Source of the DNA: Hormiphora californensis
Lineage: Eukaryota; Ctenophora; Tentaculata; Cydippida; Pleurobrachiidae
Length of the DNA: 64,000 nt
NCBI GenBank assembly: GCA_020137815.1
Contig: CM035353.1
Location: 8,861,454-8,925,453, forward strand
Reading direction: 5' to 3'
The translations under genes were made by a program, and so were the position numbers. Each line of letters starts with the position of its first letter. The stretch's first letter is position 1. Under the pieces are notes generated by a model. The model did not search any database, was not told the origin of the DNA, and saw only the letters and a list, made by a program, of their open reading frames with translations. Of this stretch, positions 1-10,730 are shown piece by piece.

Positions 1-270
1 CGCACCCTATCCAAGAGAGACCAAAATCAAGAGCGCACCACAATCAAGAGAGACCAAAATCAAGAGCGCACCACAATCAAGAGAGAACCTATCCAGAAGA
101 TACCAGATGTGGTGCGCTCTTGAATTTGGTCTCTCTTGATTGTGGTGCGCTCTTGATTTGGTCTCTCTTGGTTGTGGTGTGCTCTTGATTTTGGTCTCTC
201 TTGATTGCATGTGGTGTGCTCTTGATTTTGGTCTCTCTTGATTGTGGTGTGCTCTTGGAGGCTCTTGAAC
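1..270. repeat. Inverted tandem array of a 32-33 bp unit
   Basis: Units of the form CAAGAGAGACCAAAATCAAG plus AGCGCACCACAAT run forward from 1 to about 90, then the reverse complement runs from about 106 to 265. The switch is at about 95-110. A degraded trace of the same unit is at 58560-58640. Confidence 0.85.
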
Positions 271-283
271 TGTATTATGGTTC

Positions 284-551
284 CTTATTGGGTGCGCCTC
301 AAGTAAGGGCTTTCTAATAACCCACCCGGCTTCGCCGGTTGGTTTTCCCCCGCCCCTTTCAACGTCAATAACACGGTTGCCATGGCAACTTAATTGGTAA
401 CTATGGGGACTGCCGACTGGCATGTCAAAAGTCATTCGAAAGTATTAACAAACTTCCACTGGAAGTTCAAAAAGTTTGAGCAACAGCTTTACAGCTTTGG
501 TCACATGAAGTGTTTTATGAAGGAGCAGTCTGTCGCTTAGATACCGCCTAA
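284..551 (-). repeat. Dispersed repeat, Helitron-like 3' region (copy 1)
   Basis: It matches 21926-22201 over its length, with shared blocks CTCAAGTAAGGGCT, ACCCACCCGGCTTCGCCGG, GTTGCCATGGCAACT and CTTTACAGCTTTGGTCACAT. A further fragment is at 8940-9140. In the 21.9 kb copy the end is a Helitron-like hairpin plus CTAG. Confidence 0.55.
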
Positions 552-641
552 CGAACGGCCATCACTTCGACGTCGTTCATCTCCAATAATAAATAATAGA
601 GATGAGAAAACGACCTTGTCAAGTCCATCCTCAACCAAGAC

Positions 642-1422
642 TTGAGATACAAGCGAGACGAGGCTAGTGAGAAGCTGGCGATGAGAAACATCAAGGCAGT
701 GAAAAACAAATTTCACGAGAAACGAAGATATGAGATCAAGGAGAAGCTAACTAAACGGGAAGGGCGGAACTTGGATCTTCTGGAAGAGAAAGGAGCGTCG
801 ACCTGGTTTACATGTATGATGTATATCTCTACAATCACACAGCTATACGCTGAACCGGCAAGAATTTCATGATGCCCTCTCAGCCAGATACGACATGCCG
901 GTCGTTGGAGAAGCTCGGGCCGTGGAATGTGCTTGTGGGGAGAAGAACTCCATCGCTCACTCAATGTCATGCAAAATGGGAAAGTTCGTACAAAACCGTC
1001 ACAACTGTGTGAGGGACTTTCTAGCCGCCGAACTCCAAGATGTTTGCTATGACACGAAGATTGAACCTCACTTGCTCAATGTAGGAGGAGCGGAACTACC
1101 ACCGGGGACAGTGACAGGGGATGGGGCAAGGTTGGATATATCAACCAGGGGATTCTGGGGATCACAGGACTCTACCTATTTTGATGTAAGAGTTTTTGAC
1201 TCAAGGGCCCAGTCTAATGAAACCGAGAACATCGCTGATTCGTATATCAACCACGAGAAAGAGAAGAAGAAGAAATATGTTCACCGAGTAACAGAGATCG
1301 AGAAAGCGTCGTTCTCGCCGCTAGTGATGTCCATAACAGGAGGGTTCGGCACTGAATTCAAAATGTTCCTGAAGCAACTCGCCACAAAGAAGGCCCGGAA
1401 GACCGGCCACTCTTATGAGTAA
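642..1422 (+). pseudogene. R2-like LINE C-terminal fragment: CCHC finger and restriction-like endonuclease, frameshifted
   Basis: Frame 642-872 gives a basic helix followed by LLEEKGASTW, and frame 895-1422 gives CACGEKNSIAHSMSC, then RHNCVRD, IEP, ARLDIS and FDVRVFD. The order C-x-C, H-x4-C, RHN, EP and an acidic pair followed by DV is that of the zinc knuckle plus restriction-like endonuclease at the C-terminus of R2-group non-LTR retrotransposons. Similar sequences are common as hypothetical proteins in cnidarian and fish genomes. A frameshift falls near 835-860: the continuation TLNRQEFHDALSARYD is present in the second frame. No reverse transcriptase is attached, so this is a dead 3' fragment. 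Confidence 0.6.
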
Positions 1423-1599
1423 TGTATCAGGCACCTGCGGACTCGGCTGTCATTCTCTATGGTGAGGTCAATTACCTGTTCTATTCGAGGATACCGAGGA
1501 AGGAGTAGGTGTGATCTGCCTACAACGGACCTCTATCATATATATTAGCTTTTTACTGTCACATTTATCATGCTCTTTTCTCTGTAGCCAGATGGCTAG

Positions 1600-1680
1600 C
1601 TCTCTATTTTTTCCCTGCCCGGGTGAATGCCGAAGGCATTCACCCGGATGCCTTTTTACTTTGTAAAAAGGCATAGCAGG
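1600..1680 (-). repeat. Double hairpin behind a CTATTTTTTCCCTGCC terminus
   Basis: Two perfect hairpins stand side by side: GGGTGAATGCC/GGCATTCACCC and ATGCCTTTTTAC/GTAAAAAGGCAT, directly after CTATTTTTTCCCTGCCC. The same terminus with a different hairpin occurs at 47982-48050 and, degraded, at 4863-4915. Confidence 0.6.
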
Positions 1681-1710
1681 GTTAGAATTCGAAAACGACA
1701 TTTTGGTATA

Positions 1711-3424
1711 CAGTCGGACCCCGATTTAACGGCCCCCGATTTAGCGGCACCCCGATTTAACGGCAGGATAAATTTCCCCCAAAAAAAAATTTTTTTAAAT
1801 TTTTTGAAAATTTTTCAAAAGTGTATCAACCACGTCCGAATCGTGTTTCGAATCGGTGCATCTTATTGCATGTCTTGCCGGTAATTAGACGGTTCGAAAC
1901 GAACAGATATGTGATCCCCATGAGGCCCATCGAATCGCAGTTTTGACACGTCTTGTTAAACTGGCTCCATGGGGATCACGTATCTGTTCGTTTCGAACCG
2001 TCTAATTAGCGACAGGACGTGCGATAAGATGCACTGATTCGAAACACGATTCGGACGTAGTTGATATACCTTTGAAAAATTTTCGTAACTTTTTTTACAA
2101 AATTTTACAGAATGATTGGCAATGCTTTGATCGGTGCTCCCCATGAATTTTCAGAGAAAAAGATATTTTGAAATTCAAATTCTTCTTCACCCCGCTTAAA
2201 GTGCCCCGATTCGGCATGGTATCACGTATCGGTTCGTTTCGAACCGTCTAATTAGCAGCAAGACATGCGATAAGATGCACTGATTCGATAAACGATTCGG
2301 ACGTGGTTGATATACCGTGTGGGGCAATAAAAATGCCCCCCCAAGTCTACCATAGTTCTAGATATCGTGGAGCGCTAAAATTTGGTACAGTAACTCTATG
2401 AGACAAATAAATAACTTGACCAAAATTTCAGACCTCTAGCTCAAAATTCATTTTTTTGATCGGAATGAACATTGCCATTCATTCCAGAAAAAATATTTTA
2501 CGGTCTAAAATTTAACCAATTATGTTTGGCTATCGATTAGCTTTCCAATGTGACCAAGATCAGCTAAATTGGACAACCACAAGAGACACAGTGCCATGTT
2601 TCTTAAAGTTAGTCAGGTCATGTGATCCTCACCGAATCATGGAGAGATTCGGTATTGCTAATCAGGCCAAGGGGCAGAGGAATCTCGTATCACGGCCGCT
2701 AATGAGGTATGTGTATTGTGTACCAATACTGGGTGATGTGATTCGAGAAAAGAGGACATTTATCTGAAGAGCTACAGCATCGTCATCCCTCATTAGCAGC
2801 CGTGATACGTGATTCTCTTCCACTTAGACCAATTCGTAATACTGAACACTCAACGATTCGGCGAGGATCACATGACCTGACTAACTTTAAGAAACATGGC
2901 ACTGTGTCTCTTGTGGTTGTCCAATTTAACTGATCTTGATCACATTGGAAAGCTAATCGATAGCCAAACATAATTGGTTAAATTTTGGACCGGAAAATAT
3001 TTTTTTCTGGAATGAATGACAATGTTCATTCCGATCAAAAAAATGAATTTTGAGCTAGAGGTCTGAAATTTTGGCCAAGTTATTTATTTGTCTCATAGAG
3101 TTACTGTACCAAATTTTAGCGCTCCACGATATCTGGAACTATGGTAGACTTGGGGGGGCATTTTTATTGCCCCACACGGTAGTACCTTAGAAATTTTTGA
3201 AATTTTTTGAAATTTTTGAAAATTATTTTCTTTTTCTTATCAGAAATGATCATGTAATCAATACGTGGACATTGTATTTAACACTTAGAGGTGTTTAAGT
3301 ATAGTATTTTAGACAAAAATAGGGTTTTATAGGCCAAATATGCTTTACCCCGATTTAACGGACACCCCGATTTAACGGACATAACCCTTTCCCCCGAGGG
3401 TGCCGTTAAATCGGGGTCCGACTG
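1711..3424. mobile_element. pogo/mariner-like non-autonomous element with TA duplication
   Basis: Ends are CAGTCGGACCCCGATTTA and its reverse complement, flanked by TA at 1709-1710 and 3425-3426. Near both ends CCCCGATTTAACGG is repeated. Inside are three copies (two direct, one inverted) of a module containing GTTCGTTTCGAACCGTCTAA (about 1800-1960, 1966-2095, 2219-2314), also seen at 6603-6745. No transposase frame is present. It carries a nested element at 2315-3179. Confidence 0.7.
2315..3179. mobile_element. 865-bp foldback element nested in the previous one
   Basis: Long, almost perfect inverted arms meet near 2747. Ends are CCGTGTGGGGCAATAAAAAT and its reverse complement, flanked by TA at 2313-2314 and 3180-3181. 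The TA duplication fits a Tc1/mariner-type transposase acting in trans. A diverged half copy lies at 53105-53220. Open frames in the arms are mirror images and not genes. Confidence 0.7.
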
Positions 3425-3429
3425 TACTA

Positions 3430-4636
3430 ACTAATCGGTAGAGGGACATTTTTTGGTCACACTTTCGTTGTGTGGGCAACGGTGTAGCAACTAGAGCCGT
3501 GCGCACAGTGACGAGCTACTCCTTCATCAAACACCTCATTGACACAGTTTGATGGACGTGTGTGTGTGCGCCACTCAACAAAACATGAAATGCTCTGCCG
3601 CGCGTTTCGCGTGTTACATACACATTTTCATCTTGCGAGTCGAGTGTGAGATGTTAGATAAGTAGTTAAGTTGGAATGTCAAAAGCTGGTTAGCAAGTGT
3701 CATGTGATTGGGAGTTAGCTAACTCTAAGCTATGTGAGAAGTATACTGACAGCTAGATCGTATGCATCTCACATTACATTATGACCAAGCCTTGATCCTG
3801 TTGGCAGTGACAATGTTACTGACATGTGAAACGGTAGGGCAGGGAAACACAGCATTATGAATACATAATGCAATAATTCTTGTTATAGAAATGAATTTGT
3901 TAGGCCGGATGCATGTGGCCTCTTTTATTATGATTAGTTCCTTCTCGAAAATTTTTTGAAAAAAAACGAGAAAACTGAAAAAGTCGAAGAAAATCCGAAA
4001 AAAGGCTCTCAGAGTTGAAATAAATAGGGATTCCTAAAAAAGTTCAGTATTTACATAGCGTTTACACAGTCTTTACACAGTCGTTACACCCAGAGCGACT
4101 CTGGCTGCTAAATCTATTTCTGGCTGCAAGCAGCCAGAAATAGGGTCTAGCAGCCAGAAACAGATCGTGATCAGAGTTCCCCGCCAATTGTCTTGCTATA
4201 AACAGTGTTTATGGCGGAGGAGACGGTGGAGGCGTTGGTCAGAGTCAACACACCACTCCTCAACCATCCCTCCAGCCAGTCTCTTCGATTTCTCAAGAAG
4301 AGCGGTTTCTCATATTAGAGCGGTTTCTCATATAGAGCGGTTTGTCAAGCAGGCAATTTAATGCTCAAAATGATTTTCCTCCCTATTTAATCCTGAACAG
4401 ATCTCATTCATTGATGTTTCACAAGTTTGGAGAAAAACCCCAAATTTCCACAACAAATAGCATTTTGCCCCACTGTGCAGTCCACCTCTGTGGGTTGAGA
4501 ATCTCTAAAAGTTTCCCTCCCATGAGATGCAGGGGTTTCAGGTGCCCACACAGTCCACATACACACCCCGTGGCCGTCCCCCCTGTCCGTGATCCCCCTC
4601 CATTAATCACTTCAATATCCAATATTGTAGATTGTC
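3430..4636. other. Non-coding flank upstream of gene 1
   Basis: No gene seen. It holds a short dispersed hairpin (AGCATTATGAATACATAATG near 3848), a perfect 12-bp inverted repeat ATTTCTGGCTGC at 4117-4142, and a tandem AGAGCGGTTTCTCAT block at about 4283-4372 that is repeated at 16866-16975. The part next to 4637 should hold the gene 1 promoter and 5' UTR, but no TATA or initiator could be fixed. Confidence 0.4.
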
Positions 4637-4759
4637 ATGGAGAGTGACAAAAAATGGAACCCTTACGAAGAGGTCCAGCCTAAAATCAACTTTGAAGCAT
4701 TCAAGCCCGGAGTTTTTTATTCGTGGAAAGCTAGGGCATGGGAATACATTCGAGATAAG
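4637..4759 (+). CDS. Gene 1, coding exon 1 (unrecognised 269-aa protein)
   Basis: This exon encodes 41 residues starting MESDKKWNPYEE. The ATG has a purine at -3 and G at +4, and an in-frame TAG lies 9 bases upstream (4628-4630), which fixes the start. It ends at a GTAATC donor in phase 0. Joined with 5622-5782, 9328-9540, 10356-10429 and 13796-14034 it gives an 810-nt reading frame with every splice phase matching. The protein is rich in Trp, Tyr and charged residues. I see no signal peptide, membrane segment or catalytic motif, and I do not recognise the family. The exon model is inferred from splice sites and open frames only. Confidence 0.65.
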
Positions 4760-4862
4760 GTAATCAAATAACCCCAATACAGATGAAGCGGGGACAATTT
4801 ATGTCATGGTACTTGAAGTTGCTGAGTCCCAAGTGCGATCTCAAAGCGGGCACTGAGCTGGT

Positions 4863-5379
4863 CTAATTTTTTCTTGCCAGGGTGATCTTTTTAGCACGTG
4901 TGCTAAAACGATCATTAATTAAGGGTCACGGTCGGAAAATCGGAACACTTTTGAGATCGGAACAACAGCCCCCCACCCGTATCTATGTCTCTCTCCTCTC
5001 ACTCTTCGTCTCTCCATGTTGGGATAAAGAATACGGAGGTTGGTAGTGGTAGAGCGCTGGTGATACACATCAAGGGAAATCCCGCTGAATAACATGTAGA
5101 ATCAGGTGATAAAGATCCGTAGAATTGTAACTGTGTAGGTAGAAAAGCTTTGGCAATCATGGCGCCTGGCGGCCCCAGCAATAGATCCCAAAACACCACA
5201 AACCACCACAGGAACACGCAACAAACAACCAACAACATGCACATTGCACGTGCAGTATTCCCCCACAACCTCCCATACCCCTCCCTGGGCACCTCCTTTG
5301 CAACCCCCTCTATTTGTACGTGTGGATAATTCATCACACTCCTCATCACGCCACGCATTTCTACTTCATAATTTTAAGA
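4863..5379 (-). mobile_element. Helitron-like unit (minus strand)
   Basis: On the minus strand it begins TCTTAAAATTATGAAGTAG at 5379 and contains a block (about 4965-5370) closely matching 21480-21923. The 3' side has a GATC-TTTTAGCAC/GTGCTAAAA-GATC hairpin followed by GGCAAGAAAAAATTAG. It abuts another unit at 5380. Confidence 0.45.
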
Positions 5380-5610
5380 CTAGAAAGCCCGTTGAAGTAG
5401 AGCACCCGTTGACCTGAATCCCCACACTCTCCCACACCCAGGAGCACACCTTTCACCTGCTGCACCAACCCGTAGGGGCGTAGGGGCTATGGCACCTCCT
5501 TGACAACCCCCCTCTATTTGCACGTGTGGATACGATATCACCCTCATCACGCCACTCAATCTCTCTTCTCCCTGGTGTTCTCTCACACAATTTGCACTAC
5601 TAATAAACAA
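5380..5610 (-). mobile_element. Helitron-like unit, tandem to the previous one
   Basis: On the minus strand it ends GGGCTTTCTAG at 5380, immediately followed by the TC start of the next unit. Its body shares CACACGTGCAAATAGAGGGG with 4863-5379. The upstream boundary is unclear and must stop before the exon 2 acceptor of gene 1 at 5621. Confidence 0.4.
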
Positions 5611-5621
5611 TACAATTTTAG

Positions 5622-5782
5622 GACCCTGTAAAAACATACAAAACTCCTGATACGAATAGAGTTCCGTGGACTTTAGTTGAGGCCATCAAAGATCCTACTG
5701 GTACGTTCCTAGGCAGAGAATCCTGGACAGAAGATGAAGTTAACTACACTCTTCGACATAGCGATCGCTATGAGGTTGCCCA
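5622..5782 (+). CDS. Gene 1, coding exon 2
   Basis: The acceptor is a pyrimidine/A-rich run ending TTTTAG; the donor is CA|GTACGT. The exon reads DPVKTYKTPDTNRVPW... and ends in phase 2 after EVA. It follows exon 1 in phase 0. The donor is followed within about 20 bases by a 130-bp GT microsatellite, and a Helitron-like unit ends just upstream of the acceptor. Confidence 0.65.
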
Positions 5783-5798
5783 GTACGTAATTATTTCA

Positions 5799-5967
<169 letters not shown>

Positions 5968-6183
5968 AAAATAGTTCTACTCATGTTCCCATGAGTGTAA
6001 GAACTGGAAAGCACTGCCCTTGATCAGCACTTTCCTGTTCGTAAAACTTATAACATCAAGTTAAAAATCCACTCACACACATATAAATTCCGGGGTCTTA
6101 TCGTTAGGTATCAAAACATAAACACTGAAGGGGGTCTAAACAAAAGGAGCCTGCTGCCACTTCTTAGCTAGTACAGGGGAAAG

Positions 6184-6530
6184 CTAAGTGGGAGGTCTCA
6201 TTGATGACATGCAACGCTCGCGCTTGTACTCGATAGCACTGGCGAAACGCACAAGGAGCCCGGAGGTTCGAGGTGAACGCTCTGATGTGGTGTACATGAT
6301 CGAGGAGATGATGGGAATGGGCTGGGAGGGGTCTTGTCTTTTGGGGAGGTCGGTTAGCAGGGTCTGTCTTTCCGGGTTGTAGAGGTCACAGGTGTCAATC
6401 ACATGGAGCTCGGCTTCCGTTGTGCTTATACCCATTGTGATGTTGCTGTATGGGCAGTTTCTATTCTCCCGGGCGATTCCTTGGTGACGCCCTACTTCAA
6501 GTGTGATCTCATTCTCAGCTTGGCTAGGGC
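6184..6530 (-). pseudogene. LINE ORF2 C-terminal remnant
   Basis: Reading from about 6530 down, the minus strand gives LEVGRHQGIARENRNCPY, then TEAELHVIDTCDLYNPERQ and a polar tail. The pattern R-x2-R-x-CP, E-x-HV-x4-C-x2-Y-x3-R is the C-terminal zinc-like motif of several metazoan LINE reverse transcriptases (in those, the second Cys is usually kept; here CPYS has lost it). No polymerase motifs remain. It lies in intron 2 of gene 1, antisense to it. Confidence 0.45.
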
Positions 6531-6602
6531 TGCTCGATGGGTAAAATTCGTTACATTAGTCAGGTAGGATTGTACACCGTTTTCCTTCCTTTTTACTTCC
6601 TT

Positions 6603-6850
6603 ACCCCGCTTAGGGTGCCCCGATTCAGTATGGTATCACGTATCTTTTCGTTTCTAACCGACTACTTTAAATGGTCAGGACATACGATAAGATGTACCGA
6701 TTCGAAAGACGAATCGGACGTTGCTGGTGTAACATTTTCATAACTTTTTACAGGAGGGGGGGGGGTGCAGTGGCCCAAGTAGCATTTGCGACCGAAGGGC
6801 ACGTAGGGAGGGGGGTCTGGGGGTGAAGCCCCCGGAATTTTTTTAACTAA
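6603..6850. repeat. Copy of the GTTTCGAACC module and G-rich repeat
   Basis: 6603-6745 repeats the internal module of the element at 1711-3424 (TATCACGTATC, GATAAGATG, GATTCG, ATCGGACGT). It is followed by a poly-G tract and a GGGGGTGAAGCCCCC repeat. Confidence 0.5.
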
Positions 6851-7383
6851 ATCATTTGTGACGTCTACTTTCTAGATTTATGAATGCTACAAAATACTCT
6901 CCCTCTCTCTCTCTCACTCAGTGATGTTCACTAGGTGATCGGTCAAAAATTCCTGAAATTTTACTAAAAATTTGTATTTTTGCGGTGGTTTCCCAATCCA
7001 AATGGTCTTAGACAGTCAAGAATTTGGGGGGGGGGGGGGGGGTGCGCACTGCGTAGTGCTATTTTTCCCAACTCATAAATCAAATCCAATTTTCACAAAG
7101 TTTACCCCTAGAATGAGTTCCTACGATCATTCTAAAACATTTGGTAAAAAAATTTTATTCCTACCCTGGCCCAATTACGTGGGCCGATGTATGCCCATAA
7201 TATGGGCATTATATTCATATCAAAAAATGTTTTTTGGGGCGTTATTTCGAAAAAACCACACATATGAATCGCCTCATGAGAACCAGTACAACCATTATTT
7301 CCAGTATGCACCTTCAGAACTCCATTTTATAATGAAAAATTTTTTTTCATCTTTTTTCTTGCACATTTTCCTACTTTGCAGTA

Positions 7384-7562
7384 CAGTCGGACCCCGATTT
7401 AGGGACACCCTCGGGGGAAAGGCTCTTGTCCACTAAATCGGGGTGTCCACTGTCCACTAAATCGGGATCAAATAAGGTTACTTTCCTATATCAAGAGAAA
7501 AAAATCCTGTCCCTAAATCGGGGTGCCACTAAATCGGGGGCCCCTAAATCGGGGTCCGACTG
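7384..7562. mobile_element. 179-bp pogo-like MITE, same ends as 1711-3424
   Basis: Ends CAGTCGGACCCCGATTTA and reverse complement, flanked by TA at 7382-7383 and 7563-7564. Internal copies of CTAAATCGGGGTG repeat the ends. It is a short internally deleted relative of the 1.7 kb element. Confidence 0.8.
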
Positions 7563-7740
7563 TATTAGTGGAGACGAATTTTAACTTTTTGAGATTTTAT
7601 TTGTCGGAAAGCAAATTCCGGTTGTAACCGACTAATTTTGACCTGCTGAACACGATCCCATTCATGAAAAAGCTCTCAAAATTGAAGAAAATGACCAAAA
7701 TGAACATTTTTAGTCAAAAATGAACATTTTTGGTACAAAA

Positions 7741-8109
7741 TTAAGTCCAAAAACCAATTAAATAAATTAGTTTGAATGCCCGGGCCCATGTGGTGTCACG
7801 GGGGTAACACCTTTAGGCTACTGCCATAATTAACGGCATATCTCGTTAATTGTTAATTGTTATCCTTCAATCTTTCTATCTCTATCTATCTCTCTCTGCT
7901 GGCACAGCTATATCTCTCTTTTTTTCTCTCTCCTCTTATTTATCTCTCCATCTTTCTTGATTATATCTCACTCTTTCTATCCTAGATTCCTTTGTCTTTA
8001 TCTCTCTCGATATCCATCATTTATGACAGTAGCTTAAAGGTGTTTCCCCCGTGACACCACATGGGCCCGGGCATCCAAACTAATTTATTTAATTGGTTTT
8101 TGGACTTAA
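7741..8109. mobile_element. Foldback element with polypyrimidine loop (copy 0)
   Basis: Arms start TTAAGTCCAAAAACCAATTA and contain GCCCGGGCCCAT and GTGTCACGGGGGTAA. The loop is CT-rich. Later copies are at 50235-50656, 51759-52181 and 56835-57255; a bare arm fragment is at 25328-25372. Confidence 0.65.
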
Positions 8110-8640
8110 TTTCTGTTCTTTTTGGTGTTATAAATAGAAAAAGCTATTTTTCTGATATTTTCGAATTTGAATAGTTCATAAATATGCGAATAACGACTAA
8201 ACGGTGAGAGATACGACTTTTTGTCAGGGGGACGACCCCCATAAATAGACTATTCTGCAACGGAATATGTCCATGAAAACGTTCTAGGACCAGCCGAAGT
8301 GGAAATATTAAGAAAATACATTAAATCATGAATCGGAGCATAAATATGCAAATAACGGCTTAACGGTGCCAGATAGAGATTTTTGTCCCGAGTAAGACCC
8401 CCCCTAAATCGACTATTTTGCGTCGAAATAAGTCCATGAAAACGTTCTAGGATCAGCCGAACTGGAAATGTAGAAGTGTTGCGTGTGCTCTCTCTTTTGT
8501 TTTTTGAGTTAGAGGGTATTTCTAAGGTGGGGGCTGTGCCCCCACACGGCACACCCCCGTTTTTGGTGGGGCTGTGCCCCCACACCCCCCCCCCTTTTGG
8601 GCCCGGGGCACTTGCCAGTGCCATGATGAACATGTCCAGG
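8110..8640 (-). repeat. Diverged inverted copy of the 48.7-57.3 kb repeat block
   Basis: It holds two units of the 135-165 bp minisatellite (AAAACGTTCTAGGA, CATAAATATGC) and the GC-rich GGGGGCTGTGCCCCC block ending GGGCACTTGCCAGTGCCATGA, in reverse order and orientation to 55712-57255. Confidence 0.6.
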
Positions 8641-9327
8641 TCAAAACTGAACTTTGGCTAACTTTCATGATACACATCCATTCTGATCGGTATCAAACCG
8701 CTGAACACGACCCTGACCATAAAAAGTTGATATCAAGAACATGCCAAACACTGGTGTAAAACACAAATATTTTCCTTTTTCGGTAAAAAAGTAAACTTTT
8801 TTAATCGCCTGGCCCACGTAATTGACATACACTACCCCAATTCCGATTTCAGGATGTAGGTAGTAGACAATTGTCCATAGTTTCATATCTACCCTTAAAC
8901 TATTGGCCAAGTCGACAAAATTTTCACTTAGCATACCCTAGACTGCGCACTGTGCAGTGTGCACCCCCTGCACCCCCTGGAGCCAGCCCTGCCCATCCGG
9001 CTTCGCTGAGTGGTTCTTTTCGCCCCTTTCAACGTAAATAACGCTGTTGCTATGGCCTGGCAACTGAAGCCGCAACTGTGTATTACCAAAATATCCACAA
9101 ACTGCCAGAAGATTGAATTTTGAAAACGAGCTCCCAATGAGCTTCATAATCCACTTGATTGTTTCAGGAAATGTGAGCTGTGCAATGTGTGCATTGTACC
9201 TTTACTGTTTGAGTGATACAAATAATCGGGAATGACAGTCCTGCCCTAACATGAGATGGTTATAAAAGTAAAGCGGGGAAAAATAGCATTATGAAACATA
9301 ATGCAGTCATTCAAATTCAGTGAACAG

Positions 9328-9540
9328 TGATCCGAATGTATCTTTCAGGGTTATCAAGAAAACGTCAAATTACAACAATATTGGACCACGTTCTGAGCTT
9401 TCTGGGCAGGGTGTTGGACAAATGGCTAACGATAAGAACTTGGAAAAAGAAATAATATACTCTAGAATGTCCTGGAATCCCAAGGCACTTATTGAGGTGG
9501 AAGGAGAAAAACATTATGATAGAAGGATTCGAATGGATTT
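9328..9540 (+). CDS. Gene 1, coding exon 3
   Basis: Two candidate acceptors lie 7 bases apart. Only the second (ACAG|T) restores the frame left by exon 2, giving EVA-H-DPNVSF. The donor is TTT|GTAAGT, phase 2. The exon encodes about 71 residues including the stretch KEIIYSRMSWNPKALIEVEG. The acceptor is preceded by a short dispersed hairpin repeat (around 9290-9310). Confidence 0.65.
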
Positions 9541-9599
9541 GTAAGTTATCATTGCACTATGCATACTATGCAGTGTGTTGCCTGGCTAGTGGCTAGACT

Positions 9600-10140
9600 G
9601 TGTTTCGGGGGGCCCCGCCCCCGAATCACAGTCTGGAGTATTGATATACCGACCTATTCCGCGATGCTCAAAGAATTTTGGTCAGAGTCTGAAAAATGAC
9701 GACTTTAAGACGTTCTGTAGGCGATGAAAAGAGACCCCATATCGACTAATGCACACACATCCAGTAGATCTACCAGCTGGTGTTGTTGTTGTTGTTCTAA
9801 GGTTAAATAGGGCCGAGAGGAGCTCTCCGCAGGAGAGCACCTCTCGCCAGCCCCACCGCTCCTGGTCTGAGGGTGTCGGTTGACACTCCTTGCATCCTCC
9901 ACCGAAATTGTCCGGCCCGAGGCCGTGGCAGAGTTTTGGAGCTTGGAAAATCCCAGATCAGAAGCAGTCCCTTTGGTTGAGGAGAATTCGTTGAGCTCCC
10001 AGCCCCGACCAGGAGAAGCGGACGACTCCCAGTCAAGACTGGGAGCCGTAAGCCGCTGTGCCACGTCAAGGCTTCTCCTCATACGAGTGGCCAGCTGGTG
10101 TTGTCCGAATTGCCCCGGTACCATTTTTTCCGACTAAAAT
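9600..10140. other. GC-richer unassigned stretch in gene 1 intron 3
   Basis: It contains a G/C-rich palindromic run near 9607-9625, a (GTT)n run at 9780-9797 and overlapping open frames of up to 139 codons on both strands with no recognisable domain. Base composition differs from the AT-rich flanks, so it is probably a retroelement remnant (inference). Confidence 0.3.
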
Positions 10141-10355
10141 TTTTAAATTAGTTATATAGTTAAGTAAATGATGGTCCCTAGAGTTGAAATTTATATTATT
10201 TGAAAGATAAAATAATAAATATAATATAATTTTTTTCATTGTATCTTTTTTTAAATAAATGGGAGTGAGAACCGATTAAGTAAAAAGTTAACCATTTTGC
10301 CCCGGTTTACCCTACTGCAATGCTTGAACGGTTTGACAATTTTATCATTTTTCAG

Positions 10356-10429
10356 GAACTTCATGTTACATAAGATAACATTAGGCTATTATCGGTGGGA
10401 CCCCAAGGAATCTCTTACTACTGCACCAG
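10356..10429 (+). CDS. Gene 1, coding exon 4
   Basis: A 74-nt exon with a strong acceptor (TTATCATTTTTCAG) and donor CCAG|GTATAG. Its first G completes the Leu codon split after exon 3, then it reads NFMLHKITLGYYRWDPKES and ends in phase 1. If it were read through, the intron would stay open for only about 25 codons. Confidence 0.6.
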
Positions 10430-10588
10430 GTATAGACTATAGATATCGATTGATAGTTACAAAACCGAACTCAACGGAGTCACGGTATCGGAGCCCCTTT
10501 AAATTATAAGTAAAAGTTTGAGAGTGAACTTGGAGCCCCAATTCGTTTGTTATACACATGACACATCGTTATGTGTCTACGAGAGGCG

Positions 10589-10589
<1 letters not shown>

Positions 10590-10658
<69 letters not shown>

Positions 10659-10730
10659 AGAGATGAGAGAGAGAGATAGATAGAAGCGAGATATATATAT
10701 AGCGTATAGAGAGCTAGAGAAGTCTCTATC
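10590..10730. repeat. (GA)n microsatellite and decayed extension
   Basis: A GA run of about 65 bp followed by AGATAGA/ATATAT imperfect repeats. Open frames here are repeat artefacts. Confidence 0.9.

Noticed and set aside
7-435. 142-codon minus-strand frame
   Set aside because: It translates the tandem array and the Helitron-like repeat; no coding character.
2522-2971. MFGYRLAFQ... frames on both strands
   Set aside because: Mirror images in the arms of the 865-bp foldback.
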